Positions 9,545 to 18,782 are shown, counted from the first letter of the stretch. The stretch: 48,275 bases of DNA from Succinivibrio dextrinosolvens DSM 3072 (GCF_900167015.1 NZ_FUXX01000017.1:1-48275), one strand, 5' to 3'. Translations and numbers: made by a program. The notes: generated by a model from the sequence alone, not told the origin.

Positions 9545-10321
9545 GTGACAGAAGAAATCATAAAACAAGCTATTCTTTTTTGTGTAACTTTTGTCGCAAA
9601 CCTCTTTGCCAGTGTCTCCGGAGGAGGCGCTGGATTCATTCAGTTCCCGATGCTGATTCTATTAGGTTTGCCTTTTGCGACCGCATTGGGAACTCATAAG
9701 GTTGCCGTAGTTTTTTTAGGCATCGGAGCCATTTCAAAGAAAAAGTTTGATCCTACCTTTAAATTCGACAAGACTGTTTCCATTATCATGCTGCTGGCAG
9801 GATGTACCAGTGTTGTTGCAGGTTCAGTTATCATTGTCTCCGTTCCTTCCGATATTGCACAGATTGTACTGGGCTTTATTGTGATAGCCTCAGGTATCTA
9901 TACACTTGTAAAGAAATCCTTCGGTGCAACAAACCTGGAGAACAGATCAAAGCTTAGAACCATAATTGGAACCATCTGCATTATTCTTGTGGGATTATTC
10001 TCAGGCTCTCTATCCTCAGGAGCAGGATTATTTGCAACTCTAACTCTTGCAGGAGTCTTTGGACTTGAACTAAAACGAGCAATCATGCACACCATGATTT
10101 TCGTGGCAACAATCTGGAATGCTGTAGGAGCAGTAACTGTCGGAGCTTTGACCGAAATTCACTGGCAGTGGGTACCTGCAATGATAATCGCTGCTTTTAC
10201 TGGAGCATACATAGGTACAACTCTACTGACAAACCTACCTACAAAGAAGGTTAAATTCATCTTCTCTATTGTTTCAATTCTGTCAGGAGTAATTCTGATC
10301 GTAGAAGGCTACTTAAAGTAG
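9545..10321 (+). CDS. TSUP-family membrane transporter (TauE/SafE-like)
   Basis: The 258-residue protein is almost entirely hydrophobic, with about seven or eight membrane segments and an internal repeat. The N-terminal motif SGGGAGFIQFPMLILLGLPFATALGTHK and the matching second-half motif SGSLSSGAGLFATLTL are hallmarks of TauE/SafE. Family members export sulfite, sulfoacetate or other small anions across the inner membrane; the substrate here cannot be read from sequence. It starts with GTG after AGAGG and lies 20 bp after purD. That places it in the purine operon's transcript, an unusual partner with no clear metabolic link. Confidence 0.88.
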   Translation: MTEEIIKQAILFCVTFVANLFASVSGGGAGFIQFPMLILLGLPFATALGTHKVAVVFLGIGAISKKKFDPTFKFDKTVSIIMLLAGCTSVVAGSVIIVSVPSDIAQIVLGFIVIASGIYTLVKKSFGATNLENRSKLRTIIGTICIILVGLFSGSLSSGAGLFATLTLAGVFGLELKRAIMHTMIFVATIWNAVGAVTVGALTEIHWQWVPAMIIAAFTGAYIGTTLLTNLPTKKVKFIFSIVSILSGVILIVEGYLK

Positions 10322-10342
10322 GCTTTGATATTTACAGGAAGG

Positions 10343-10374
10343 TCTGACTCTGAAAACTAGATGACAGAGTCAGA
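10343..10374. terminator. Stem-loop between convergent genes
   Basis: TCTGACTCTG (10343-10352) pairs perfectly with CAGAGTCAGA (10365-10374) across a 12-base loop. It has no strong T-run on either strand, so it may be a rather weak two-way terminator or an mRNA 3' end stabiliser between the TSUP gene and yjaG. Confidence 0.6.
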
Positions 10375-10396
10375 TAATTGTAACGAGAAATAGATT

Positions 10397-10993
10397 CTAG
10401 TCTTTCTCAACAGCAATACCGATATTGCTTAAACCATTGTTGAAAGCAAGAACCTTAAGCTTCTTTACCAGCTCCTCGCCTCTTGAGGATTTTTCAAGCA
10501 GCTCGTATAGAGAAACCTGGAAATTAACCTCATCATCAACACTCTGCATTTCGCGTAGCTCTTCATCAGAGTATTCTCTGTCAGATTCCTGTTCAATTTT
10601 ACGAACAACGCCGCTTAGAGAAGCACGGCTAGCCATTTCAGCCTCTTCTCCCTCATGCAGAATAATGGCAATGATTGCAGCAGATAGAGATAAGGTTGCA
10701 TCCAATGAGAAAAGATCACCTACAGAGAGGTCATTCTTTTCATCATCTAGCATGTATGGTTCAAATTCATCTAAAACCTTTTCCAGATCTATTGTATTGA
10801 ACTTGTCGGTGTGAAACTCCCATAGAGTATCTAAAGTTTTATTGAAGGCATGAATACCGCCACTGATATTCTCAACCTCTGCCCACAGAGCATAATTAGG
10901 ATACTGTCTTTGTGCCAGTACTAATGCAAATAAGCTCTGACGCCATGGAGACATCTTTCCGAGCATATCATAAAACTTCTCACCGAAAATCAT
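10397..10993 (-). CDS. yjaG: YjaG/DUF416 family protein
   Basis: The 198-residue cytoplasmic protein matches the length and pattern of E. coli YjaG. It shares an N-terminal LxxMSPWRQSLFALVLAQRQYPNYALW segment, a central aspartate-rich region, and the C-terminal NGLSNIGIAVE. The family is all-helical and its biochemical role is unknown. The gene follows GAGGTTTCT, a usable ribosome-binding site. In E. coli yjaG is next to hupA in the region that also holds purHD; the same neighbours occur here, which supports orthology beyond sequence resemblance. Confidence 0.88.
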   Translation of the reverse strand: MIFGEKFYDMLGKMSPWRQSLFALVLAQRQYPNYALWAEVENISGGIHAFNKTLDTLWEFHTDKFNTIDLEKVLDEFEPYMLDDEKNDLSVGDLFSLDATLSLSAAIIAIILHEGEEAEMASRASLSGVVRKIEQESDREYSDEELREMQSVDDEVNFQVSLYELLEKSSRGEELVKKLKVLAFNNGLSNIGIAVEKD

Positions 10994-11475
10994 AGAAACC
11001 TCATAAAAAAACTGTTGGCTAATATTAACACTCGAAGGGAGAAAATAGAAACAAATCTGAAAAAGGCAGCATAGTTTTTTTTACGAAACACAACAAAAGG
11101 TGTCCGAAAATTTCAAAAATTTCATTTCCCGTCTTGGAAAAATTTAACTTTACATATGCGTTTTTATATAAGCGCATCAAAAAACAAACCGCTTATATAA
11201 GCCTGTTTATTCCAAAAATAATTTCAGAATCCTCACTGTATTTTTTACAAAAGATTATAAAAAATTAGATAAAAGTTTGCGCTTCGTCATAATTTAAGGT
11301 ATAAACACTAAAAAGTATTTGTAAATTATGGCATTAAGCCACTTATACTGAAGATGTATGATATAATAATAACCAAATACAATAATTTAGCAGAATATAA
11401 CTAAAGAAGTCTTAACTACCGCAAAAATTACCAGCAGGCATATCAGTGCATGTAGGTCGATGAAGGTATTGTGTT
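10994..11475. other. Divergent intergenic region between yjaG and the mepM-like gene
   Basis: About 480 bp, AT-rich, with no gene seen. It contains the inverted repeat at 11164-11200 described separately and a TATAAT box near 11362 that could serve the mepM-like gene, though no good -35 box accompanies it. Confidence 0.5.
11164..11200. repeat. Inverted repeat TTATATAAGCG / CGCTTATATAA
   Basis: Two perfect 11-base arms lie 15 bases apart. The right arm is also part of a 12-bp palindrome, GCTTATATAAGC. The spacing and symmetry suit a pair of protein-binding sites upstream of the mepM-like gene, or a cruciform. No regulator is indicated. Confidence 0.6.
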
Positions 11476-13161
11476 GTGGATAGTAAAACTATAAATAGAA
11501 AAGACTTCTGGCAAGATACAAGAATGATTTCAGAAGACTACGTTTCAAAAGAGGCGATTGCAAATTCCTCATGGAAGGGACCTCTATCAAAAGGTCACTA
11601 CAAGGCAATTTTCTCTACTATTGCCCTGGCCTTATCGCTGGCAATCGCTACCAATCAGAATCTATACAGCTTTTCAGGCTTCTCATCTGAGGAATCCGTG
11701 CCTGAAAATAATGAGGTAATCGCTAGCACCGTTGCTGAACCAAACGAGGAAATTCCTCTGGCTCAGGCTTTTGGTATTACATCAAACAAGTCAAAAGAGC
11801 AGTTCGAAAACTACGATGATACTTTAAATGAGGCTGATCTTGCAGACTCGGATGATCTGCTGGATAAGGAAGTCTCAGCACTGGCATCAAAAACCGATAA
11901 GGCAGATGCTGAAACCTTTGGAGCCAAATGGGTCACTGAGAATGTACAGAAAGGAGACAGTATTTCATCACTGTTTGAAGACCTGAACATTCCTGCTTCA
12001 ACCCTTGCAAATATCATCGAAACAAATAAGCCTGTATCAAAGAAAATCAATTCTCTGAAGATTGGAGAAAAGCTCTCCTTCCTGGTTGACAGCAAAGGTG
12101 AACTGATTGTTTTCATCAAACCAATCTCTGATAAGGAACAGCTGCGTTTCTACAAGGTCGATAACACCGGTAAATTCGCCTGCACCACAGAAAAGCTAAA
12201 CTCCTATGTAATGGATGACGATGCGGTTAACGCTGCAAAGGCTTTAGCAGAGGCCCCTTCAGCAAAAACAGATACAAAGGTTGTTGCATCTGCAGAGAAG
12301 CAGGCAGTACCTTCAGTTGCAGCAGAACAGAAAGAAAAGAAAGAAGTTCCTGCAGGCAACAAGAGAGGTCGTCTGGTTGTTGTTACAATCAACAAGGGTG
12401 AGACCTTCTCAACAGCAGCTAATCACGCAGGTATAACCTATACAGAAATCAACAGAATACTTCAGATGTTTAAGGGTAAGATCCAGTTCTCAAGAAATAT
12501 TCAGGCTGGTGATACTATGAGAGTTCTGTTTACCGATGCCAATGGTAAGGGAAAGATTTGCGCTGTTGAATTCCAGCTGGCAAAAGGCGGCAAGATTGCC
12601 AGCTATCTGAATGCAGCTGATGGCAAGTATTATGATGAAAAGGGACTGAATGCAACTCATTCATCATTCTCAAGATTCCCATTCAGATCTCGTGTGAGGG
12701 TAACTTCACAGTTCAATCCTTCAAGAAAGCATCCTGTAACAGGTATACGTCGTCCTCATAACGGTGTTGATTTCGGTTTACCTGTAGGTACCATGGTAAC
12801 AGCTCCTGCTGATGGTATTGTTGATAAGGCAACCTTCTCAAGATCTGCAGGTTACTGGTTGACAATCCGTCATTCAGGTGGTCTATCAACCGTTTATATG
12901 CACTTATCCAAGATTAACGTAAGACCTGGACAGAGAATTAAACAGGGAACTGTAATTGCCCGTTCAGGAAACACCGGTTTATCAACAGGACCACATCTAC
13001 ACTATGAAATCCGTGTAAATGGTCGTGCAGTAAACCCTCTGCGTATTAATCTTGATAACAGAAACTACAACATTAACAGTAAAGCTCGTAAAGCTTTCGC
13101 TGCATCTGTTCAAAGATACAAGAAAGAATTACATCAGAGTAATCTGATCGCTAAGCGTTAA
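11476..13161 (+). CDS. mepM: MepM-like murein DD-endopeptidase (M23 family)
   Basis: The protein probably cuts D-Ala-mDAP cross-links in peptidoglycan to allow wall growth. A single N-terminal membrane segment at about residues 40-60 (ALALSLAIATN) anchors it, with the rest in the periplasm. Two OapA/LysM-like domains follow (about 155-220 and 298-360), then the M23 lysostaphin-type domain. The zinc ligands are visible in PHNGVDFG (about residue 428) and in GPHLHYEIRVNG (about residue 506). At 561 residues it is longer than E. coli MepM (440), mostly from an acidic Ala/Glu/Lys-rich linker. The GTG start is preceded by GAAGG; an ATG 16 codons later is possible. A hairpin follows the stop. Assignment to MepM rather than another M23 paralog is likely, not proven. 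Confidence 0.88.
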   Translation: MDSKTINRKDFWQDTRMISEDYVSKEAIANSSWKGPLSKGHYKAIFSTIALALSLAIATNQNLYSFSGFSSEESVPENNEVIASTVAEPNEEIPLAQAFGITSNKSKEQFENYDDTLNEADLADSDDLLDKEVSALASKTDKADAETFGAKWVTENVQKGDSISSLFEDLNIPASTLANIIETNKPVSKKINSLKIGEKLSFLVDSKGELIVFIKPISDKEQLRFYKVDNTGKFACTTEKLNSYVMDDDAVNAAKALAEAPSAKTDTKVVASAEKQAVPSVAAEQKEKKEVPAGNKRGRLVVVTINKGETFSTAANHAGITYTEINRILQMFKGKIQFSRNIQAGDTMRVLFTDANGKGKICAVEFQLAKGGKIASYLNAADGKYYDEKGLNATHSSFSRFPFRSRVRVTSQFNPSRKHPVTGIRRPHNGVDFGLPVGTMVTAPADGIVDKATFSRSAGYWLTIRHSGGLSTVYMHLSKINVRPGQRIKQGTVIARSGNTGLSTGPHLHYEIRVNGRAVNPLRINLDNRNYNINSKARKAFAASVQRYKKELHQSNLIAKR

Positions 13162-13461
13162 TAGAAATTCCTTCTAAATTGTGCACTTAGGATTTTTTCC
13201 TGGTGCACAAATATTGCTCCCCTCAACTTTTATATCAAAATCGATTTTTCTAATTTTCTGAATTTTCATATTTATTTTTTTTCAATATTTACATAAATCA
13301 GAATTTTCGAAAAACTTTAACAGTTTTTGATGAATATTTGATCTTATCTCCAATCGCAAATAATAGATTTTTTTCTGAGTATTAATCAAAAAAACCTCCT
13401 CTATAATAATTAATGAGAATTAATATTATTTAATAAAAAACTAGTCGATGAGGTATGTGAT
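13162..13461. other. AT-rich intergenic region with a TATAAT box
   Basis: Apart from the hairpin at 13179-13210, this 300-bp stretch holds a good -10 box, TATAAT at 13402-13407, about 55 bp before the start of the small gene. A clear -35 box is missing. I see no other gene. Confidence 0.45.
13179..13210 (+). terminator. Stem-loop after the mepM-like gene
   Basis: TTGTGCAC (13179-13186) pairs with GTGCACAA (13203-13210), and AGG with CCT inside the loop. It starts 18 bp after the stop. No T-run follows, so it may stabilise the mRNA end or work with Rho rather than act as a classical terminator. Confidence 0.5.
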
Positions 13462-13737
13462 ATGTTAACCGCAGAAGATATGCTGCGCATTGGAGAAGGT
13501 GTCGCAGAGTCAAACGATACTACAGCAAAAGAAGTACATTTAAATCAAAAGGTTGTACCAAGACAGGTATTTGATGAAGATGAAAGCTTTGATGTGCCTG
13601 AAGCTTATATTTCCCCAGATTTAAAGTCTATGATTGATGTAGCTCAAACTGAGATTAATAAGATCAAAGCAATTGGTATGACCCAGTATCTGAAGACAAA
13701 ATCAGATGCGAAAACAAAGTCGGTTATCAAGATTTAG
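13462..13737 (+). CDS. Small hypothetical protein (91 aa)
   Basis: I do not recognise this protein. It is hydrophilic and acidic in the first two thirds (DEDESFDVPEAY) and basic at the end (KTKSDAKTKSVIKI), with no membrane segment, signal peptide or metal motif. Support for it being real: GAGG at a fair distance before the ATG, a TATAAT box upstream, and a strong terminator right after the stop. These make it a self-contained transcription unit. The middle helix-like segment (about 55-80) could mediate an interaction. It may be lineage-specific. Confidence 0.7.
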   Translation: MLTAEDMLRIGEGVAESNDTTAKEVHLNQKVVPRQVFDEDESFDVPEAYISPDLKSMIDVAQTEINKIKAIGMTQYLKTKSDAKTKSVIKI

Positions 13738-13758
13738 AGTGTGTGTGAGAAAACAGGG

Positions 13759-13793
13759 AATCCGCGTTACCAAAAATAACGCGGATTTTTTTT
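13759..13793 (+). terminator. Rho-independent terminator after the small gene
   Basis: AATCCGCGTTA (13759-13769) pairs perfectly with TAACGCGGATT (13777-13787), followed by a T-run. The tail touches the stop codon of the convergent ABC gene at 13792. Confidence 0.94.
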
Positions 13794-15582
13794 AAACAGC
13801 GGATGCTTCAGTAAACTTCCAGGTCGCATTGTCCTCAGATATAAGCGCATATCTGTGAACCCCCAGAAGAGTTGAGCGATGACCAACACTAATCATAATA
13901 GTATCAGGCAGATTCTCCTTTAAAAGTTTATAGGACTTCTGCTCAATATTCTCGTCCATGGCTGAACTGGCCTCGTCCAGGAACAACATCTGAGGCTTAA
14001 TCAGAAGAGCTCTTATAATAGCAATACGCTGCTGTTCACCTAAAGACAGGATTGATGACCAGTTATCCTTAACATCAAGATTTTCAATCAGATGAGACAG
14101 GTTCAGCTCATTTAGGTAATGCTCAATTGAACCGTCAGTTGAAATCTGACCAGGATAAGAAATAGCCTCACGCAGTGTTCCTAAAGGCAGATATGGACGC
14201 TGAGAGAGAAACAGAGTGCTGTCATTCTTCGGAATTACCACATCACCGTCAGCATAAGGCCAGATGCTTGCAAAAGTCTTTATCAGAGTTGACTTGCCAC
14301 AGCCTGATGGGCCTCTGATAAGTAAAGAATCACCCTTTGCTAGTTTGAAGTCAATGTTCTTCCACAGATTGGTACCAGCTGGAGAGTTTACATTCAGCTT
14401 TGAAACCTCAAAGTCAGAGCTCTCCCCTTTCTTTGACTCAAGACAGATGATACCAAGGCTTGAATCCATACTGTCAAAGAATAAAGCAAGACGGTCTGTT
14501 ACAGCCTTATAGCTTGCCCATGAAGAGAATGAACTGATAACAGTTGACAGAGAATCCTGTACTCGTCCAAATGCTGAATTAATCTGCATAATGCTGCCCA
14601 TGGTAATTACCTTGGCAAAATACATAGGAGCAGAGATCAGAATTGGGAAAATAACAGCTGTCTGAGCATAGCCTAAAGTAAAGAAGCCTAGTTTCTTTTC
14701 TCTTTTAATCAGCTTGATATAGTTTTTTACAACATCTAAAAAGCTTACATTCAGAATCTTTTCCTCTGAGTCTGTACCCTTATATAGAGCAATTGATTCG
14801 GCATTCTCACGAACTCGGATTAAGGAGAAACGGAAATCCGCCTCATAACGCTGCTGACGGAAATTAAGCTTAACAAGAGGCTTTCCGATCCAGAAGGTCA
14901 GAAGAGTACCGATAAAGGCATAGGCACATGCAAGATACAGCATATAACCATCAGGAAGATGAAGCTCGTAGCCATTCCATAGAGTCATGGTTACCGCATG
15001 AGATAAGTCCCAGAGAACTACACCGAATGTTCCAAGCATTGCAAGGTCTGAGGCGGTACCTAATATTAGGGAAATACTGCTGCCCACAAAGCCGTTAAGA
15101 TCTTCTGAAATACGCTGATCAGGGTTTTCAGTCTTGCGATCTTCAAGCTGCATCTTATAGTAGGTATCTGCATCGATATAATCGTGAATAACCTTATTGG
15201 TAAACCACTTACGCCAGTGGATGGCAAGCTTTGATCTCAGATATGAGTTGTAAACCGATACGACTACATGGATAGTTGCAAGAATAGCAAATACCATCAG
15301 CTGATATTTAAAACCTTCCAGATCATAATTCTGAATGGTGTCCCAGAACTCCTTGTACCAGGTATTTATAACCTTGGCAAGATAAATGGCACCGCCTGTC
15401 AGAGCAACAATGCACATTAAAAGGAACCAGGCAAAAAGACTGTCTCTTGAGCCCCAGTACAGTTTAATCATTCTCCAGCCGGCCTTGATTGAAACCTTCA
15501 GAGGCAGACTGTCTGCACCGTGGAACTTCTCTCTTAGTTTTTCAGAATTATCTTCGTTTTTAAAAATGGAAAGTTTAAACAT
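13792..15582 (-). CDS. YddA/SbmA-type ABC transporter, fused permease and ATPase
   Basis: The 596-residue protein has an N-terminal membrane domain of the ABC_membrane_2 type with about six helices (residues about 45-345), including NTWYKEFWDTIQNYD, typical of the YddA/BacA-related group. A C-terminal ATPase domain follows, with Walker [10 protein letters not shown], signature LSLGEQQRIAIIRAL, Walker B MLFLDEASSAMDE and the H-loop SVGHR. Relatives have been linked to vitamin B12, peptide or antimicrobial uptake; the substrate here is open. It lies 3 bp after a HAD phosphatase gene on the same strand, so the two form an operon. Confidence 0.9.
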   Translation of the reverse strand: MFKLSIFKNEDNSEKLREKFHGADSLPLKVSIKAGWRMIKLYWGSRDSLFAWFLLMCIVALTGGAIYLAKVINTWYKEFWDTIQNYDLEGFKYQLMVFAILATIHVVVSVYNSYLRSKLAIHWRKWFTNKVIHDYIDADTYYKMQLEDRKTENPDQRISEDLNGFVGSSISLILGTASDLAMLGTFGVVLWDLSHAVTMTLWNGYELHLPDGYMLYLACAYAFIGTLLTFWIGKPLVKLNFRQQRYEADFRFSLIRVRENAESIALYKGTDSEEKILNVSFLDVVKNYIKLIKREKKLGFFTLGYAQTAVIFPILISAPMYFAKVITMGSIMQINSAFGRVQDSLSTVISSFSSWASYKAVTDRLALFFDSMDSSLGIICLESKKGESSDFEVSKLNVNSPAGTNLWKNIDFKLAKGDSLLIRGPSGCGKSTLIKTFASIWPYADGDVVIPKNDSTLFLSQRPYLPLGTLREAISYPGQISTDGSIEHYLNELNLSHLIENLDVKDNWSSILSLGEQQRIAIIRALLIKPQMLFLDEASSAMDENIEQKSYKLLKENLPDTIMISVGHRSTLLGVHRYALISEDNATWKFTEASAV

Positions 15583-15585
15583 AGT

Positions 15586-16470
15586 TTACTTTAAAAATTT
15601 CTTAATAACTTCTGCAACACCGTCTTCATCATTAGTCTTGGTTACAACATCAGCTGCAGCCTTAACCACATCAAAGCCGTTCGCCATGGCAACACCAAGG
15701 CCTGCGGTCTGAATCATGTGAAGATCATTCTCGGCATCACCAAAAGCAATAGATCTCTCAACAGCGTAGCCTAATCGGACACATAGACTCTTAAGACCAG
15801 TTCCCTTTGATGATTTGTTAGGGATAAACTCTAAGAAATTAGGATTTGAACGAACAATATTGAAAATACTGGTCAGGCGTTCAGGAAGATGCTTTCTGAT
15901 TTTATCAAGAAGCTGCTCTTCACCAACAATCATGACCTTGAAGAATTCTTCATGATCATCGCACTTCATGAAATCGATTTCTTCAAAACCAACATCTGAA
16001 GTATCAATCTCAATCTGAGTATATGGGTTGTGATCCTCAATAACCAGACCGCGTGTTACAGAATAACCGTGGACTCTTGCCCCATCGAAAGAATGAGCAA
16101 AGGCAGCAACAGTCTTTACCAGTTTTCCGTTAGCTGTAGTACGAAATACGGTTGGATAACCTACGATATCGTTATGTTTTATATAATCGGACAGTCTGAC
16201 TACACATGAACCATTAAAACAGACTGCATATGAATTCTCATTCAGACATCCTAACTCATTCATAACACGAACTGCGCTCTTTGGGTGTCTGCCTGTGGCA
16301 ATAGCAATTGAGAAGCCCTGCTGCTGCGCTTTCTGAAGGATTTTCTTGTTGGTTTCGCTGATACTCTTATCTGAACGGAGTAACGTGTCATCAAGATCTA
16401 AGGTGATTACTTTATATTTATCTAATTCTACAGGAAGTGAATCCAGTGTATATTTTGCCAATTTAAACAT
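15586..16470 (-). CDS. Cof-type HAD-superfamily sugar-phosphate phosphatase
   Basis: The 294-residue cytoplasmic protein has the HAD motif I LDLDDTLLRSD with the nucleophile Asp, motif II in IAIATGRHP, and motifs III/IV in FGDAENDLHMIQTAGLGVAMANG. The C2-type cap between them places it in the Cof/YidA subfamily, whose members dephosphorylate sugar phosphates or flavin/pyridoxal intermediates with broad specificity. It is the first gene of an operon with the YddA-type ABC transporter. Which substrate is physiological cannot be told. Confidence 0.9.
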   Translation of the reverse strand: MFKLAKYTLDSLPVELDKYKVITLDLDDTLLRSDKSISETNKKILQKAQQQGFSIAIATGRHPKSAVRVMNELGCLNENSYAVCFNGSCVVRLSDYIKHNDIVGYPTVFRTTANGKLVKTVAAFAHSFDGARVHGYSVTRGLVIEDHNPYTQIEIDTSDVGFEEIDFMKCDDHEEFFKVMIVGEEQLLDKIRKHLPERLTSIFNIVRSNPNFLEFIPNKSSKGTGLKSLCVRLGYAVERSIAFGDAENDLHMIQTAGLGVAMANGFDVVKAAADVVTKTNDEDGVAEVIKKFLK

Positions 16471-16863
16471 CCTCTAAACAACAGCAGTTATTATATTTAA
16501 AAAACAGTTCTTTTTCACAAGTATTTGTATATTTAATTGCCACCAAAAAAGTTTACAAAACAGAAGTTTTCAATAGCATTAAATTCAATTTTTTCACAAC
16601 AGAATTATCTGTTAATGATAACTGAACTTCATCTGATTATGAAAATTTATTTCAATTTATCTGTTAAAAAAATTACAAATGAACTTTTTTAACTCAAATA
16701 TCCGATTAGAAAGCCTTTTTTTTTTATCTCAAAAACTTCGATTTAATCTACATTTTTGACTTTTGATGTTTCATTAGTTTTCATTCTTTGAACTTTGACA
16801 CGTTTTACTATCTGATTTTTATGTTAATTTTAATTCAACAACAATAACAAAAAGGAGGTTCGT
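16471..16863. other. Promoter region between the HAD gene and rsd
   Basis: About 390 bp, very AT-rich, without a gene. A perfect -35 box TTGACA lies at 16795-16800 on the rsd side, with only poor -10 matches (TTTTAT or TATGTT). AAGGAGGT at 16852-16859 is an exceptionally strong ribosome-binding site for rsd. Confidence 0.5.
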
Positions 16864-17367
16864 ATGTCCTCAAAACAATTTGGTAAGAACTTCAATACTA
16901 CCCTACAGAAAGTTGACGATAAGTACAGCTGGATCAATGACATGATCAAGGCCCGCAAGGAGCTGGTGATTCAGTACATGAATATGCTTAACGCCTCGAT
17001 GCCTCGAAGTTCGAACAAGAATGAAGTCTGTTATCCTTCCTATGGAGATATAACAAAGTTCTGTGATCATCTGGTTGATTACATGTCTCACGGTCACTTC
17101 GACCTCTTCCCTAAAATTCTTGAACTAATCGAAAACGCATCCGGCCGTTCACTTTCCATAGCAAACAGAACTCTGCCACGCATTGAAGACACTACAGAAT
17201 ATCTAATGAAATTTACCGATAAATATGCGGAAGATCTAAATGAAGCCAAAATGGCAACTGTTCAGAAAGATCTCTCCTCTATCGGTAAAGCTCTTGAGGT
17301 AAGATTTAAAAATGAAGATCGACTGATCATTGCCCTAAGGCTGGTCCACTCGATTGTCTCTGGTTAA
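16864..17367 (+). CDS. rsd: Rsd/AlgQ-family anti-sigma-70 regulator
   Basis: Rsd binds region 4 of the housekeeping sigma factor and shifts RNA polymerase toward alternative sigma factors in stationary phase. The 167-residue helical protein shows the family landmarks: W...ARKELVIQYMNML near the N-terminus, FCDHLVDYMSHGHFDLFPKIL in the middle, and SIGKALEVRFKNEDRLI near the end. It has an unusually strong ribosome-binding site (AAGGAGGT) and a two-way terminator directly after. rsd lies close to hupA, yjaG and purHD in E. coli too. Confidence 0.88.
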   Translation: MSSKQFGKNFNTTLQKVDDKYSWINDMIKARKELVIQYMNMLNASMPRSSNKNEVCYPSYGDITKFCDHLVDYMSHGHFDLFPKILELIENASGRSLSIANRTLPRIEDTTEYLMKFTDKYAEDLNEAKMATVQKDLSSIGKALEVRFKNEDRLIIALRLVHSIVSG

Positions 17368-17372
17368 GAGGA

Positions 17373-17402
17373 AAAATCTCCCTACTAGGGAGATTTTTTT
17401 TA
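17373..17402. terminator. Bidirectional terminator between rsd and radA
   Basis: AAATCTCCCT and AGGGAGATTT form a perfect stem with a 3-base loop, with T-runs on both strands (A-run to the left, T-run to the right). It can end rsd transcripts and those of the convergent prfC-tatD-serB-radA operon. Confidence 0.94.
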
Positions 17403-17404
17403 AC

Positions 17405-18781
17405 TTAAATCAGGTTAAAAAGATCGGTAACTCTGCTGACAGGGATCACATCAACATTGCTGAGCTTACGTCTTGGAGCATTGTCATAAGGAACAACGAT
17501 TCTGACAAAGCCCTGTTTTGCAGCCTCAGCAATTCTCTCCTGACCATAAGGAACAGGACGGATTTCTCCAGTCAGACCAATTTCACCAAAAGCAATCGTG
17601 CCCTTGTCTATAGGTCTGTCTTTGAATGATGAGATTAAGGCCATGGCAAGAGGAACATCTGCAGAAGTATCCTCAACCTTGACGCCTCCTACGATATTAA
17701 CAAACACATCCTGATCTCCCAATGAGAACTCGGCATGTCTGTGTAATACAGAGAGCAGCATGGATAAACGGTTCTGATCAGTTCCCAAAGAAAGTCTTCT
17801 TGGATTTGAGTATAGAGATAAATCAACCAGCCCCTGCAGTTCAACCAGTAAAGGTCGTGTGCCTTCCCAGGTAACCATGGCAAGAGAGCCAGGAGCAACT
17901 GTTTCCTGTCTGCTTAAAAATATAGCCGAAGGATTCTTTACTTCCTTTAGACCTTCATCGGTCATGGCAAATACGCCGATTTCATTGACAGCACCAAAAC
18001 GGTTTTTCTGACAGCGCAATGTTCTGTAACGCATATCTGTTCCTGCCTCAAGAATGATTGAGCAGTCAACGCAGTGCTCCAGAATCTTTGGACCTGCTAA
18101 GGTGCCATCCTTGGTTACATGTCCAACCATGAAGACAGCAATACCGGTACGCTTAGCAAACTGAGTTAATGCAGCTGCACCTTCACGCACCTGAGATACC
18201 GAGCCAGGAGCTGATTCTATGCCGTTTACATGCATCACCTGAATTGAGTCAACTATCAGAACCTGAGGCTGTTCAGAACTTGCCATCTCGCAGATAGCAT
18301 CAATTGAAGTTTCTGCGGCTATACGAATTCTGTCTGTACCGATTTTAAGTCTGGCAGCTCGTATGGCAACCTGCTGTAAAGACTCCTCACCGGTTACATA
18401 TAGAATCTTGTGAGACATACATAATCTGCCGACAGTCTGCAGCAGCAGAGTTGACTTACCTGCACCTGGATTACCACCAATCAGGGTCACAGAACCGCTT
18501 ACAATACCGCCGCCTAGAACTCTGTCAAATTCACTGAATCCAGTAGAAATTCTTGGTCGTGAGGTTAAATCAACACTTGAAAGATTACAGATTCCACTGC
18601 CGCTTACACCGGCAAAACCGTTTAGGGCTCGGGCTGCAACCTTTGCACCCGGATTAGGAGCATTGTCAATCAGGGTTTCACTGATAGTAGCGGCTTCTCC
18701 GCATTCAGAACAGATACCCTGCCAGCGGGAATATCTGGCACCGCAGGCAGAACAGATAAATATACTTTTAGGTTTAGCCAT
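17405..18781 (-). CDS. radA: DNA repair and recombination helicase RadA (Sms)
   Basis: RadA is a RecA-like ATPase that drives branch migration of recombination intermediates. The 458-residue protein begins with a C4 zinc finger (CSACGARYSRWQGICSEC). The RecA-like core follows with Walker A GGNPGAGKST, then the RadA-specific KNRFG motif and a C-terminal Lon-protease-like domain (PLAMALISS, FGEIGLTGEIRPV). It is the last gene of a four-gene operon, one base after serB. serB-radA adjacency is widespread in gammaproteobacteria. Confidence 0.98.
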   Translation of the reverse strand: MAKPKSIFICSACGARYSRWQGICSECGEAATISETLIDNAPNPGAKVAARALNGFAGVSGSGICNLSSVDLTSRPRISTGFSEFDRVLGGGIVSGSVTLIGGNPGAGKSTLLLQTVGRLCMSHKILYVTGEESLQQVAIRAARLKIGTDRIRIAAETSIDAICEMASSEQPQVLIVDSIQVMHVNGIESAPGSVSQVREGAAALTQFAKRTGIAVFMVGHVTKDGTLAGPKILEHCVDCSIILEAGTDMRYRTLRCQKNRFGAVNEIGVFAMTDEGLKEVKNPSAIFLSRQETVAPGSLAMVTWEGTRPLLVELQGLVDLSLYSNPRRLSLGTDQNRLSMLLSVLHRHAEFSLGDQDVFVNIVGGVKVEDTSADVPLAMALISSFKDRPIDKGTIAFGEIGLTGEIRPVPYGQERIAEAAKQGFVRIVVPYDNAPRRKLSNVDVIPVSRVTDLFNLI

Positions 18782-18782
18782 A

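Noticed and set aside
13792-15582. SbmA/BacA peptide importer
   Set aside because: SbmA lacks an ATPase domain; this protein has a full one, which places it in the YddA-type group.
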